Shown here piece after piece: positions 8,108 through 16,856 of a stretch of 64,000 nt of DNA. The notes under the pieces were generated by a model that saw nothing but the letters and a program-made list of their open reading frames with translations, was not told where the DNA came from and searched no databases. Numbering within the stretch: position 1 is the stretch's first letter; every line of letters starts with the position of its first letter. Both the position numbers and the translations under genes were made by a program. This DNA is from Burkholderiales bacterium 67-32 (GTDB lineage: Bacteria > Pseudomonadota > Gammaproteobacteria > Burkholderiales > Burkholderiaceae_B). The DNA is taken from NCBI GenBank assembly GCA_001898625.1, contig MKUP01000006.1, positions 1-64,000 on the forward strand. The letters run 5' to 3'.

Positions 8108-8497
8108 TTGGTGGTAAGCACGCACTCTTCATCATTGGGGCTATAATGGTCCCTGTCATCGCGTCGGCAGGCGCGGCATAAGCACGAACACCTTCAATCC
8201 GCCTGCCCGCGCTTCCACGCCCGTCTCCAGGCCGGCCGGGCGTTTCCGGCGGGTTTCTCCCGCACCCCCGCGTTTTTGCTGATTTGTCAGTAGATGCTTA
8301 CTCCTGGGCCCCGGTTTTTCGGGTGTCAGCCTAGGGGAAACACTTAAGATCGGTCAATTTTCCGGAATCTGTCATCAACCAGCGGCTAAACTCGCCCAAC
8401 GATTCCTTCACGTGATGCTGCCCCGACGCCTCTGCGCGTCCGGCGTCGCCCCCCGGGTAGATGACTCACCCCGGCCACCTTTCCAAAGGAGACCCCG
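8108..8497. other. 390-base intergenic region, no gene seen
   Basis: No ORF with a credible ribosome site lies here. A perfect -10 hexamer, TATAAT, is at 8142-8147 without a clear -35 partner, and several short GC stems with T-rich stretches follow (around 8235-8280 and 8315-8325). A small RNA or a long 5' leader of the downstream ligase gene is possible, but I recognise no known RNA family. Confidence 0.4.
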
Positions 8498-9742
8498 ATG
8501 CAGTCCATCGCATTCACGGCATCCGCGCCCAACACGCTGGGCATCGAGCTGGAACTCCAGATCGTCGATCCGCAAACCTTCGACCTGCGGGGCGCCGCCG
8601 AAGAGCTGCTTGCCCAGATCGCCAACCATCCGTACGCGGACCGGGTCAAACCCGAGATCACCCGGTCCATGATCGAACTGAATTCATCGGTGCACACCGA
8701 TCCCGCCCGTTTGCTGGAAGAGATGCGCGGGATGCGCGACCTGCTGGTCGAGGCCGCCGATGCCGTCGGCGTGCGCGTGGCCGGCGGCGGCACGCACGCG
8801 TTCATGCGCTGGCATGACCGAACCATCTTCGATTCGCCCCGCTTCCAGTACCTGTCCGAGATGTACGGCTACCTGGCCCGCCAGTTCACCGTGTTCGGCC
8901 AGCACATCCACCTGGGCGTGCCCAGCGGCGATGCCGCGATCGCCATGACCCAGAAGCTGTCGCCCTATGTGCCGCACTTCATCGCAATGTCGGCCTCGTC
9001 GCCCTATTTCGAAGGGGTCGACACCCAGTTCGCGTGCAGCCGCCTGAACGCGCTGAATGCCTTCCCCATGTGCGGGCACCTGCCCCCCGAGGTAGTGGAC
9101 TGGCACGGCTTCGAAGCCTACTTCGCCCAGTTGCAGACCTCGGGCCTGATCGAGAGCATCAAGGATCTGTACTGGGACGTGCGGCCCAAGCCCGAGTTCG
9201 GTACCGTCGAGATCCGCGTCTGCGACACCCCGCTCACCGTCGAGAAGGCGTGCCAACTGGCCGCCTTCGCGCAGGCGCTGGGCATTGTCCTGGCCGATGA
9301 GCCCACGCCCGGCTGCGATGCGTGGATGGCCTATCGGACCAATCGCTTCCAGGCCACCCGTTTCGGCCTGCACGGCCATTACGTCGACCCCGCCCATGGC
9401 CGCATCCGTCTGAGCGAACACCTGCGCATGACCTTCGACAGGCTGATGCCCGTGGCGCGCGGCCTGGGTACGGCGGATCTGCTGGAGGCCCTGCGCGAAG
9501 AGGTCTTCACCCGTGGTGGCGACTGCGACTGGCTGCGAGCCCAGTACAACCGCGGTGAGGAAATCGCCGAGGTGGTCGAGGCGGCGGTGGGCATCTGGCG
9601 CGGGGAAGCCCCGACCGAGGTCGAACCGTGCCTGCCCGAACTGCCGGCGCGCCGGCGGGTGCGGGCCAGTTCCGAGCCCATCCTGAACCTGGACGGCATG
9701 AAGCCGTTCGCGTTCAAGCGGCTGGGTGGCCGGCTGCACTGA
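8498..9742 (+). CDS. YbdK-type carboxylate-amine ligase (GCS2 family)
   Basis: The 414-residue protein belongs to the glutamate-cysteine ligase type 2 family. Visible family features are [11 protein letters not shown] near the N-terminus, the [13 protein letters not shown] region, and [16 protein letters not shown]. These enzymes join a carboxylate to an amine using ATP; YbdK proteins show weak glutamate-cysteine ligase activity, and the physiological substrate here is unknown. AAAGGAG lies eight bases before the ATG at 8498, which fixes the start. It stands alone between the DUF3567 gene and an unrelated IclR-controlled gene. Confidence 0.88.
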   Translation: MQSIAFTASAPNTLGIELELQIVDPQTFDLRGAAEELLAQIANHPYADRVKPEITRSMIELNSSVHTDPARLLEEMRGMRDLLVEAADAVGVRVAGGGTHAFMRWHDRTIFDSPRFQYLSEMYGYLARQFTVFGQHIHLGVPSGDAAIAMTQKLSPYVPHFIAMSASSPYFEGVDTQFACSRLNALNAFPMCGHLPPEVVDWHGFEAYFAQLQTSGLIESIKDLYWDVRPKPEFGTVEIRVCDTPLTVEKACQLAAFAQALGIVLADEPTPGCDAWMAYRTNRFQATRFGLHGHYVDPAHGRIRLSEHLRMTFDRLMPVARGLGTADLLEALREEVFTRGGDCDWLRAQYNRGEEIAEVVEAAVGIWRGEAPTEVEPCLPELPARRRVRASSEPILNLDGMKPFAFKRLGGRLH

Positions 9743-9795
9743 TCCGGCCTGATCCGACCGCGCCGCTTTCCGGTGCGCGGGGTGGTGTCTCTCGT

Positions 9796-9823
9796 TATAA
9801 TGAAATTTATTTCGTTGAATAAA
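9796..9823 (+). promoter_or_regulatory. promoter -10 and IclR-type operator before the MmgE/PrpD gene
   Basis: TATAAT at 9796-9801 is followed by the inverted repeat TTTATT-n6-AATAAA (9806-9823), eleven bases before the ATG at 9834. The repeat lies inside an AT-rich patch whose flanks (AAATTTATTT and AATAAAA) recur almost exactly at 11995-12015 next to the iclR gene. Position over the likely transcription start suggests repression by the neighbouring IclR protein. The assignment to IclR is inference. Confidence 0.6.
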
Positions 9824-9833
9824 ATGACGAGAC

Positions 9834-11213
9834 ATGACCGTCCTGCCCGAATCCCTCCTGGTCGGCCATGTGGCCGGCCTGGCCGCTTCTCCACTTGATC
9901 CGCCCACGCGGGAGCGCCTGGCGCAGGCGCTGCTGGACTGGTTCACCGCCGGTTGGTCCGGCGCTCGGGCGCCTCTGGCCGACCGTTTCCGGGCCGTCGC
10001 CATGGACTGCCACCCCGGGGCGGGTCCGGCGCCGACGTTCGGAGGAGCGGTCACATCGGTGCCGGCGGCGGCTTTCGCCAACGGTGCGATCGCCCATATC
10101 CGCGAAATCGACGACGCGCATCGCGCCGCCATGCTGCATCCGGGCGTGGTCGCGGTGACGCCCGTCATGGCGCTGGCCTACGATGGCCGGCTGACCCGGC
10201 GCCGCATGGCGGACGCCGTTCTTGCGGGATACGAAGTCGCCCTGCGCGTGGGGGAAGCGATGGGGACGCGCCATGCGGCCGGCTTCCACGCCACGGCCAC
10301 CGCCGGCGCCCTGGGCGCCGCGGCCGCATCCGCCATGGCGCTGGGCTTGTCCGAGAGCGCGCTGCATCATGCCCTCGGTCTCGCCGCGACGCAGGCCCAG
10401 GGGTTGTGGCAGTTGATGGAGGATGGCGCGCAGGAATCCAAGTCGCTGCATCCCGCGCTGGCCGTGCGCAACGGCCTGACAGCGGCCTGGGCCGCCCGCG
10501 CGGGCCTGCCCGGCGCCAGGGCCTTCGTTACCGGCAAGCGCGGCCTGTACGCCATGCTGTCGGGCGACGGTCCGTTGGACGCCCTGGCCGCCGGCATGGA
10601 CGGCCCGCTGCGGCTGCATACCGCTACCATCAAGGCCTGGCCCTGCTGCGCCCAACTGTTCACGCCCCTGGACGCGGCGCAGGAACTGTTGTCCACCCAC
10701 GGCCCCGACGTCGCGGCGATCCGCGAGGTGGAAGTGGCGATCTTCCCGCATGCCTTGAAGATCGCCGGCGTCGATTGGCCCGTGCGGCCGGCCGAGACCA
10801 GCTTCAGTCTGCGCTACGTGCTCGCGGTCCTGTTGCTGCGTGGCCGGCTGACCATCGAGGACATGGGGGCGCCGTGCCTGGACGATCCCCGGCTTCGTGC
10901 CCTGGCCGCCCGCATCGTCATCAAGACGGAAGAGGCTTTTCAGCGCGAATTTCCGAATCGCCGTCCCAGCACCGTGACTTTCTCCATGGCCGACGGCAGC
11001 CGGCTGTTCGCCAGGCGCGATCTGCGGCGCGGCGATCCGGAGGATCCGTTCGACTGGGGGCAGTTGCGGGCGCGCATGAGGGCGTTCGCGCCGTCGATGG
11101 ACGACGGCACCGCCCAGGCGATCAACGACTGGTGCGAGGGCTTCGCCGATCCGGCGCGCGACGGCGAGCCGGCGGCGCCGCCCACGCGCCTGTTCGGCGT
11201 CGGGGCCGCGTGA
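9834..11213 (+). CDS. MmgE/PrpD family protein (dehydratase or epimerase)
   Basis: The 459-residue protein matches the MmgE/PrpD family: an all-helical N-terminal domain with AALHPGVVAVTP-like sequence (seen: AAMLHPGVVAVTPVMALAYD) and the later ALGLAATQAQGLWQ and IKAWPCCAQLF segments. Known members are 2-methylcitrate dehydratase, cis-aconitate decarboxylase and iminodisuccinate epimerase; the exact substrate cannot be read here. No prpB/prpC neighbours are present, arguing against methylcitrate. It faces the iclR gene tail to tail and carries the same operator motif as the promoter beyond iclR, so it is probably part of the same regulon as the oxidase/lyase operon at 12076. Confidence 0.85.
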   Translation: MTVLPESLLVGHVAGLAASPLDPPTRERLAQALLDWFTAGWSGARAPLADRFRAVAMDCHPGAGPAPTFGGAVTSVPAAAFANGAIAHIREIDDAHRAAMLHPGVVAVTPVMALAYDGRLTRRRMADAVLAGYEVALRVGEAMGTRHAAGFHATATAGALGAAAASAMALGLSESALHHALGLAATQAQGLWQLMEDGAQESKSLHPALAVRNGLTAAWAARAGLPGARAFVTGKRGLYAMLSGDGPLDALAAGMDGPLRLHTATIKAWPCCAQLFTPLDAAQELLSTHGPDVAAIREVEVAIFPHALKIAGVDWPVRPAETSFSLRYVLAVLLLRGRLTIEDMGAPCLDDPRLRALAARIVIKTEEAFQREFPNRRPSTVTFSMADGSRLFARRDLRRGDPEDPFDWGQLRARMRAFAPSMDDGTAQAINDWCEGFADPARDGEPAAPPTRLFGVGAA

Positions 11214-11237
11214 TCCAGGGCGGGGGCGGGCCCTGCG

Positions 11238-11960
11238 TCAAGGCTGGGGCTGCCACCCCGCGGGCGGAACACAGGCGAACCCCTGCGAGGCGAGTTCGCG
11301 CCGCACCGCTTCCACGGCGGTGGCCTGCGCTTCGGGATCGAATCGCGAGGCCAGGCCCAGCACCACGACGGCACCGATGAACGCGCTGTCGGCATCGAAG
11401 ACGGGGAGCGCCACGGAGGTCATTTCGGGGACCCGTTCCGCCTGGGTCATGGCATAGCCCTTGGCGCGGATCTCGTCCGCCAGCGGCGTCGCGCCGCCGG
11501 TATAGACGCGCAGCACGTGCGACGACGAGCCGCCCTGGTCCAGTGGCAGCCGCGTGCCGACTTCCACGTGGTGGCGCACTTCCCGCGAAGAGTTTTCCCG
11601 GTACAGGCAGATGCGGTCATCGCCGACGCGCACATACAGGGCGACCGTTTCGCCCGTCTCCTGCATCACGTTGCGCAGCACGGGCTGGATGCGCGCACCC
11701 AGGTCGAAGGTGCTGCGATAGAGCATGCCCATGTGCAGCAGCGCGGGGCCGAGCGCGTAGTCGCCATTGTCGAAACGATGCAGCAGGCGCGACTTGGTCA
11801 GGACGCCGGCCAGCCGCAGCAGCGTCGCCTTGTCCAGTCCGGTGTGTTCGGCCAGGTCACGCAGGGACAGCCGCAGCCGGTCCGCGCTGAAACTTTCCAG
11901 GATGGTGACACCGCGCTCCAGGACGCCGGCAGGCGGGGTAGGGGAAGACTGGCTTGACAC
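11238..11960 (-). CDS. IclR family transcriptional regulator
   Basis: The 240-residue protein has an N-terminal winged helix (VLERGVTILESFSADRLRLS, then LAEHTGLDKATLLRLAGVL) and the C-terminal IclR effector-binding domain, ending in the usual VLGLASRF segment. It starts with GTG at 11960. It is divergent from the oxidase/lyase operon at 12076, and a TTTATT-n6-AATAAA repeat lies between them; an almost identical repeat precedes the MmgE/PrpD gene. It is the natural candidate for control of both units and of itself. The effector is unknown, probably an organic acid of this pathway. Confidence 0.9.
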   Translation of the reverse strand: MSSQSSPTPPAGVLERGVTILESFSADRLRLSLRDLAEHTGLDKATLLRLAGVLTKSRLLHRFDNGDYALGPALLHMGMLYRSTFDLGARIQPVLRNVMQETGETVALYVRVGDDRICLYRENSSREVRHHVEVGTRLPLDQGGSSSHVLRVYTGGATPLADEIRAKGYAMTQAERVPEMTSVALPVFDADSAFIGAVVVLGLASRFDPEAQATAVEAVRRELASQGFACVPPAGWQPQP

Positions 11961-11994
11961 GTGCTTCGAAGCCTCTTAGGATTTTGTCTAATAA

Positions 11995-12015
11995 AATTTA
12001 TTTTATTCAATAAAA
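11995..12015. promoter_or_regulatory. IclR-type operator between iclR and the oxidase operon
   Basis: TTTATT (11997-12002), six bases, AATAAA (12009-12014) forms an inverted repeat in a strikingly AT-rich stretch within the 115-base divergent intergenic region. It is the twin of the repeat at 9806-9823, including flanking bases. A weak -35-like TTGTCT is at 11984-11989. Confidence 0.6.
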
Positions 12016-12075
12016 CGACCGACGGCTTGGCGCGGATCTTTCCCACGCCTGCGGTCTCGACTTCTTCGGCGGTCC

Positions 12076-13518
12076 ATGTCCATGCATTCCGATCCCCTGG
12101 TCGCGGAACTCGCGGCCATTGTAGGCGAGCCTCACGTGTTGACCGCGGCCGGGGATACCGCGCGCTATTGCAGCGACTGGCGGGGCCGCTACCCGGGCAT
12201 CGCCCGGGCCGTCGTGCGGCCGGCCGGCACGGCCGAGGTCGCGCGCGTCGTGGCGGCATGCGCGGCGCACGGCGCGGCCGTCGTGCCCCAGGGGGGCAAC
12301 ACCGGGCTGGTGGGTGGGTCCACGCCGGACGACTCGGGGGCGGAGATCGTGCTCAGCCTCGAACGCCTGAGCCGGGTGCGCCGGGTGGATCCGCTGGACA
12401 ACAGCATGACGCTGGAAGCCGGCTGCACGGTCCTGGCCGCGCAGGAGGCGGCGGCGGTCCACGGGAAACTGTTTCCGCTGGCGCTGGCGTCCCAGGGAAC
12501 CGCCACCATAGGCGGCGTGGTGTCGACCAATGCCGGCGGCGAACAGGTCGTGCGCTATGGCAATACGCGCGAGCTCACGCTGGGTGTGGAGGTCGTGCTG
12601 GCGGACGGCTCCGTCCTCGATGTGCTGACGCCGCTGCGCAAGGACAATACCGGCTACGACCTCAAGCAATTGTTCATCGGCGGGGAAGGCACGCTGGGCA
12701 TCGTCACCGCGGCCACGTTCAAGCTGTTCTCCGCGCCTCGCAAGGCGATCACCGCGTGGGCGAGCGTTCCGGATCCCCAGGCGGCCGTCGGTCTCCTGGC
12801 CTGCCTGACGGATGCGGTGGGAGAACGGGTGACCGCCTTCGAACTGATCAATCGCGAGGCGCTGGACCAGGTCCTGGCCCATCCTCTGGACGGAATGCGG
12901 GATCCGCTGCAGGGGCGATATCCGTGGGCGGTCCTGATGGAGATTTCCGAGACCTCCGGCGCGATCGATCCGACGCCCGCGGTCGAGGGCGCGCTGGAAG
13001 CGGCCATGGAGGGCGGCCTGGTCGCCGATGCCGTCCTGGCCGCGTCCAGCCGCCAGGCCGAGGAGCTATGGTCCCTGCGCAATCACGTGCCCGAGGCGCA
13101 GCGCGCGCAGGGACATTCCATCAAGCACGACATCTCGGTATCCATTTCCCGTATTCCGGAATTCATTGCCCGGGCGGACGCCGCGCTGGCCGCCCGGGTG
13201 CCCGGCATACGGCTGGTGTGCTTCGGGCACGTGGGCGACGGCAACCTGCACTACAACCAGAGCCGTCCGTCCGGCATGAGCGATGCAACCTTCCGCGCCG
13301 TCGAGGACGAGGTGCACGCCTGCGTGCATGCCGTCGTCGCGGCGTTGCAGGGTTCGGTCTCGGCCGAGCACGGCATAGGGCGGCTCAAACAGGAGGCCTT
13401 CCTGCAATACAAGCCGGCCGTGGCCGTTGCGCTCATGCGCCGGATCAAGCATGCGCTGGATCCGGCTTCCCTCTTCAATCCCGGACGCCTGTTGCCGCGT
13501 CCGTCCTCCACCCACTGA
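12076..13518 (+). CDS. FAD-linked 2-hydroxyacid oxidase/dehydrogenase (GlcD-like)
   Basis: The 480-residue protein is of the FAD-binding type 4 oxidoreductase family (GlcD, D-lactate and D-2-hydroxyglutarate dehydrogenases). The PP-loop of the FAD domain is seen as VVPQGGNTGLVGGSTPD near residues 73-89, and the C-terminal FAD-oxidase domain carries FGHVGDGNLHYN and the terminal LFNPGRLLP. No signal peptide is seen, so it acts in the cytoplasm, probably passing electrons to quinone or an electron-transfer flavoprotein. It heads a five-gene operon, with the lyase gene 15 bases downstream. A 2-hydroxyacid substrate is likely; its identity is unknown. Confidence 0.88.
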   Translation: MSMHSDPLVAELAAIVGEPHVLTAAGDTARYCSDWRGRYPGIARAVVRPAGTAEVARVVAACAAHGAAVVPQGGNTGLVGGSTPDDSGAEIVLSLERLSRVRRVDPLDNSMTLEAGCTVLAAQEAAAVHGKLFPLALASQGTATIGGVVSTNAGGEQVVRYGNTRELTLGVEVVLADGSVLDVLTPLRKDNTGYDLKQLFIGGEGTLGIVTAATFKLFSAPRKAITAWASVPDPQAAVGLLACLTDAVGERVTAFELINREALDQVLAHPLDGMRDPLQGRYPWAVLMEISETSGAIDPTPAVEGALEAAMEGGLVADAVLAASSRQAEELWSLRNHVPEAQRAQGHSIKHDISVSISRIPEFIARADAALAARVPGIRLVCFGHVGDGNLHYNQSRPSGMSDATFRAVEDEVHACVHAVVAALQGSVSAEHGIGRLKQEAFLQYKPAVAVALMRRIKHALDPASLFNPGRLLPRPSSTH

Positions 13519-13533
13519 CGCCAGGACTTCGTC

Positions 13534-14898
13534 ATGCCTTCATCCGTATTCGACATCCAATCGCTCCAGCATCTGTGGAGCACCGACGAGATGCGCGAGC
13601 TCTTCTCGGAAGAGAACCGCGTGCAGAAATGGCTGGATTTCGAGGTCGCGCTGGCGTGTTCGCAAGCCGAGCTGGGCATCATTCCCGCCGCCGCGGCCGA
13701 GGAGATCGCCCGCCATGCGCACGTGTCCGGGCTGGACCTGCAGGCCATGTCCGCCGAGATCCGCCGGATCAAGCATTCGCTGGTTCCCGCGCTCAAGCAG
13801 GTCCAGGCCCGTTGCAAGGAGCACGGGGAATGGCTGCACTACGGCGCCACCACGCAGGATGTGCTGGACACCGGGATGGCGTTGCAGGTCAAGCAGGCCC
13901 ATGCCGTGGTTCTGCGGGACGTGCTGGCGGTGATCGGCGAGCTCAAGCGCCTGGCCGCGGAGCATCGGGACACCCTCATGGTTGCGCGCACCCATGGCGT
14001 CCAGGCCCTGCCCATCACCTTCGGGCATAAATGCGCGATCTGGCTGGACGAAATGACGCGCCACTTCGAGCGCCTCAAGGAGTGCGAGCCGCGTGTGATG
14101 GTCGGCATGCTGGCCGGCGCGGTGGGCAGCCAGGCTTCGCTGGGGGAGCAGGCGCCGGAGCTGGAGCGCCGCATGCTGGACCGCCTGGGGCTGGGCACCC
14201 CCGCGATAAGCTGGGCGCCGGCGCGCGACCGCTTCGCCGAATATGCCTGCCTGCTCGCGATGATCGGCGCCACGCTGTCCAAGATCGGCAACGAACTGTT
14301 CAACCTGCAGCGCAATGAATTCGCCGAGGTCGAGGAGGCCTTCTCCGACGGCAAGCTGGGGTCCTCGACCATGCCCCACAAGCGCAACCCGACCTCGGCC
14401 GAGAACTTGGCCGGGCTGGCCCGTCCGCTGCGCTACAACGCCGCGCTCATGATCGAGGGCATGGTCAGCGAGGGCGAACGCGATGGCATCGCCTGGAAGG
14501 TCGAATGGAAGGCGCTGCCCGAGTGCTGCCTGATCCTGGGCGCGATGCTGTTCCAGGGCAAGGGCCTGCTGGCCGGGTTGCGCGTGGATGCCGAAGGCAT
14601 GGCGCGCAATCTCGACATGATGCGCGGCTATCTGCTGTCCGAGCGCGTGATGCTCGCGCTGAGCGAGCGCGTGGGCAAGGCGACGGCCCATGAATGGATC
14701 TACGAGGCCTCCATGCATGGCATCACGAACAAGCTCGATTTCGCCGATGCGTTGCGGCACCACCGCGGCCTTTCGGGCCTGCTCGGCGACGACGAGATTG
14801 CCCGGTTGACGGATCCCGCCGGCTACCTGGGGCAATGCGCGGCGTCGGTGGACCGCGTGATCGCACGGTCCGACCAGATGATCGGCCAGTTGTCCTGA
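13534..14898 (+). CDS. aspartase/fumarase superfamily lyase (adenylosuccinate lyase-like)
   Basis: The 454-residue protein has the three conserved regions of the superfamily: HYGATTQDVLDTG near residue 102, ARTHGVQALPITFGHK near 151, and the signature loop SSTMPHKRNP near 277-286, whose serine is the catalytic base. These enzymes release fumarate or a similar acid by breaking a C-N or C-O bond. It is not the housekeeping purB: it lies in a catabolic operon between a hydroxyacid oxidase and a Bug receptor. The MmgE/PrpD plus lyase pair recalls iminodisuccinate degradation, but other fumarate-releasing substrates fit as well. Confidence 0.87.
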   Translation: MPSSVFDIQSLQHLWSTDEMRELFSEENRVQKWLDFEVALACSQAELGIIPAAAAEEIARHAHVSGLDLQAMSAEIRRIKHSLVPALKQVQARCKEHGEWLHYGATTQDVLDTGMALQVKQAHAVVLRDVLAVIGELKRLAAEHRDTLMVARTHGVQALPITFGHKCAIWLDEMTRHFERLKECEPRVMVGMLAGAVGSQASLGEQAPELERRMLDRLGLGTPAISWAPARDRFAEYACLLAMIGATLSKIGNELFNLQRNEFAEVEEAFSDGKLGSSTMPHKRNPTSAENLAGLARPLRYNAALMIEGMVSEGERDGIAWKVEWKALPECCLILGAMLFQGKGLLAGLRVDAEGMARNLDMMRGYLLSERVMLALSERVGKATAHEWIYEASMHGITNKLDFADALRHHRGLSGLLGDDEIARLTDPAGYLGQCAASVDRVIARSDQMIGQLS

Positions 14899-14957
14899 AC
14901 GGGCTGCCGGCATCCGGACCGGCGCCCATCGTATACAAAAACCAAAGGAGATGATTG

Positions 14958-15959
14958 ATGGCATACATCAAGACCCTGGCGCGTCGCGCCGCCATGGCGG
15001 CCAGCGCGCTTGCCTGCGTGTGCGCCGCGCTGGCCGTTCCCCAGGGGGCGGCGCTGGCCGCTTATCCCGAACGGCCGATTACACTGCTGGTGGGTTTCCC
15101 GCCGGGAGGCGGAGGCGATCTGTATGGACGGCTGATCGCGCTGGCCATGAGCAAGACGCTGGGCCAGACGGTGGTGGTGGAAAACCGTCCGGGCGCGGGC
15201 GGCAACATCGCCGCCGAGCAGGTGGCGCGCGCCAATCCCGACGGATACACGCTGATCCTGGCCATGAGCGGCAATTTCGCGGCGTCGCCGGCCTTCAAAC
15301 CGCAACAGCTGCGCTACAAGGTGCCGGACGACTTCGCGATGATCGGTCTGATTCTCGAGGCGCCGCATGGCATGTTCGTGTCGCAGCATTCTCCGTACAA
15401 GAGCGCGGCCGACGTCCTGAAGACGGCCCGGCAGAAGGAACTGACCTTCGCGTCCACGGGCACGGGCGGCGCCGCCCATATCGGCATGGAGCGTATCAAA
15501 TCGCTGGCCGGGCTGAATCTGCTCCATGTGCCGTACAAGGGATCGGGACCGGCGATCTCCGATCTGATCGGTGGCCAGGTCGATCTGTTCTTCGCGACCG
15601 CGTCGCCGTTGATCGGCCAGGTGCGGCAGGGACAGTTGCGTGTGCTGGCCCTGACCGGCCAGGAGCGGAGTCCCGCCCTGCCGGAGGTGCCCACCTTCAA
15701 GGAACTGGGCGTGGATATGACCATGACGCAGTGGTATGGCCTGGCGGCTCCGGCCGGCACGCCCAAGGCCGTGGTCGAGACGCTGTCCCGCCACCTGAGC
15801 ATGGCGCTGAAAGACCCGGCCGTGCGGGAGTCCATTCGCAAGGATGCGGCCGTCGAGAGAGACGTGCCCATGGACAGGTTCCGCCAGTACGTCGTCAAGG
15901 ACATTGAACAGTACCGCGAAGCGGTCACGCCCGAACTGATGAAAATGATGGGGCTGTGA
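14958..15959 (+). CDS. Bug-family tripartite tricarboxylate solute receptor
   Basis: The 333-residue protein has an N-terminal signal peptide (basic MAYIKTLARR, a hydrophobic Ala-rich stretch, cleavage likely after ALA near residue 34) and the Bug/TctC fold with YPERPITLLVGFPPGGGGD, ENRPGAGGN and VPYKGSGPAISDLIGG. Such periplasmic receptors bind carboxylates for TctAB-type carriers; no TctA or TctB gene is in the window. The ATG at 14958 is preferred over a nearby ATG out of frame and an in-frame TTG because AAAGGAG is eight bases upstream. Its place in the operon suggests that it captures the substrate of the lyase/oxidase. Confidence 0.9.
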   Translation: MAYIKTLARRAAMAASALACVCAALAVPQGAALAAYPERPITLLVGFPPGGGGDLYGRLIALAMSKTLGQTVVVENRPGAGGNIAAEQVARANPDGYTLILAMSGNFAASPAFKPQQLRYKVPDDFAMIGLILEAPHGMFVSQHSPYKSAADVLKTARQKELTFASTGTGGAAHIGMERIKSLAGLNLLHVPYKGSGPAISDLIGGQVDLFFATASPLIGQVRQGQLRVLALTGQERSPALPEVPTFKELGVDMTMTQWYGLAAPAGTPKAVVETLSRHLSMALKDPAVRESIRKDAAVERDVPMDRFRQYVVKDIEQYREAVTPELMKMMGL

Positions 15960-15984
15960 CCCCGATTGGATGAAGGAAGCAGAC

Positions 15985-16848
15985 ATGTCGTACGAAACCC
16001 TGGTCCGCGCGGATGTCCTGGCGCGGGAGCTCGCGGCGGGCGGCGCCGGATGGCTGGTGATCGATTGCAGTTTCGATCTGGCCGATCGCGGCGCGGGCCG
16101 GCGCCTTTACGAAGCCGGCCACATTCCGGGCGCCCGCCATGCCGATCTCGAGGAGGTGCTGAGCGGCGCCAAGACCGGCGTCAACGGCCGCCATCCGTTG
16201 CCGGACCGGCAGGCGTTCGTCCAGGCCATGCGGGTGTTCGGGGCCGACGACCATACGCAGGTCGTGGCGTATGACAATGCCGGCGGCATGTTCGCGGCTC
16301 GCCTGTGGTGGCTGCTGCGATGGGCGGGGCACCGCGCGGCGGCCGTGCTCGATGGCGGCCTGGCCGCCTGGCGCGCGGCGGGCCTGGACGTCGAAACGGA
16401 TCCGCCGGCGCAACCGGCTCCGGGCCGTTTCTCGGCGCGCGAGCCGCTGGTGCGCACCGTGGCCTACAACGCCTTGCGCGCCGGCCTGGATAGTGGCGAC
16501 CACCTGGTCATGGACGCCCGCGCGGCCGATCGGTTCAGGGGGGAGAACGAAACCCTGGATCCCCTGGGCGGCCATATTCCCGGGGCCCGCAACCGCTTCT
16601 TCCGCGACAATCTTACCGAGGCCGCCACGTTTCGCGCGCCGGAGGAACTGCGGCGCGCCTTCGAGGCACTGGCGGACGGCGTGCCCGTGCGGCAGTGGGT
16701 CAATCAGTGCGGCTCCGGCGTCACGGCCTGCCACAACCTGCTGGCGCAGGCGGTCGCCGGCCTGCCGGGCGCGGCCTTGTATCCGGGATCGTGGAGCGAA
16801 TGGTCGGCGCAAGCGGGAGCGCCCGTGGCCACCGGCCCGCGGGGCTGA
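15985..16848 (+). CDS. sseA: 3-mercaptopyruvate/thiosulfate sulfurtransferase
   Basis: This 287-residue protein has two rhodanese domains. The second ends in the catalytic loop CGSGVTA, the sequence typical of 3-mercaptopyruvate sulfurtransferases rather than thiosulfate-specific rhodaneses (CRKGVT). It transfers sulfane sulfur from mercaptopyruvate to a thiol or cyanide. An ATG 15 bases earlier is possible, but GAAGGAA seven bases before 15985 favours the shorter form. It sits 25 bases after the Bug gene and 8 before a BisC-type reductase, which gives this operon a sulfur theme. Confidence 0.87.
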   Translation: MSYETLVRADVLARELAAGGAGWLVIDCSFDLADRGAGRRLYEAGHIPGARHADLEEVLSGAKTGVNGRHPLPDRQAFVQAMRVFGADDHTQVVAYDNAGGMFAARLWWLLRWAGHRAAAVLDGGLAAWRAAGLDVETDPPAQPAPGRFSAREPLVRTVAYNALRAGLDSGDHLVMDARAADRFRGENETLDPLGGHIPGARNRFFRDNLTEAATFRAPEELRRAFEALADGVPVRQWVNQCGSGVTACHNLLAQAVAGLPGAALYPGSWSEWSAQAGAPVATGPRG

Positions 16849-16856
16849 GGCAGGCC

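Noticed and set aside
13534-14898. The lyase as housekeeping adenylosuccinate lyase (PurB)
   Set aside because: It lies inside a catabolic operon between an oxidase and a Bug receptor, far from purine genes, and the superfamily signature alone does not specify the substrate.
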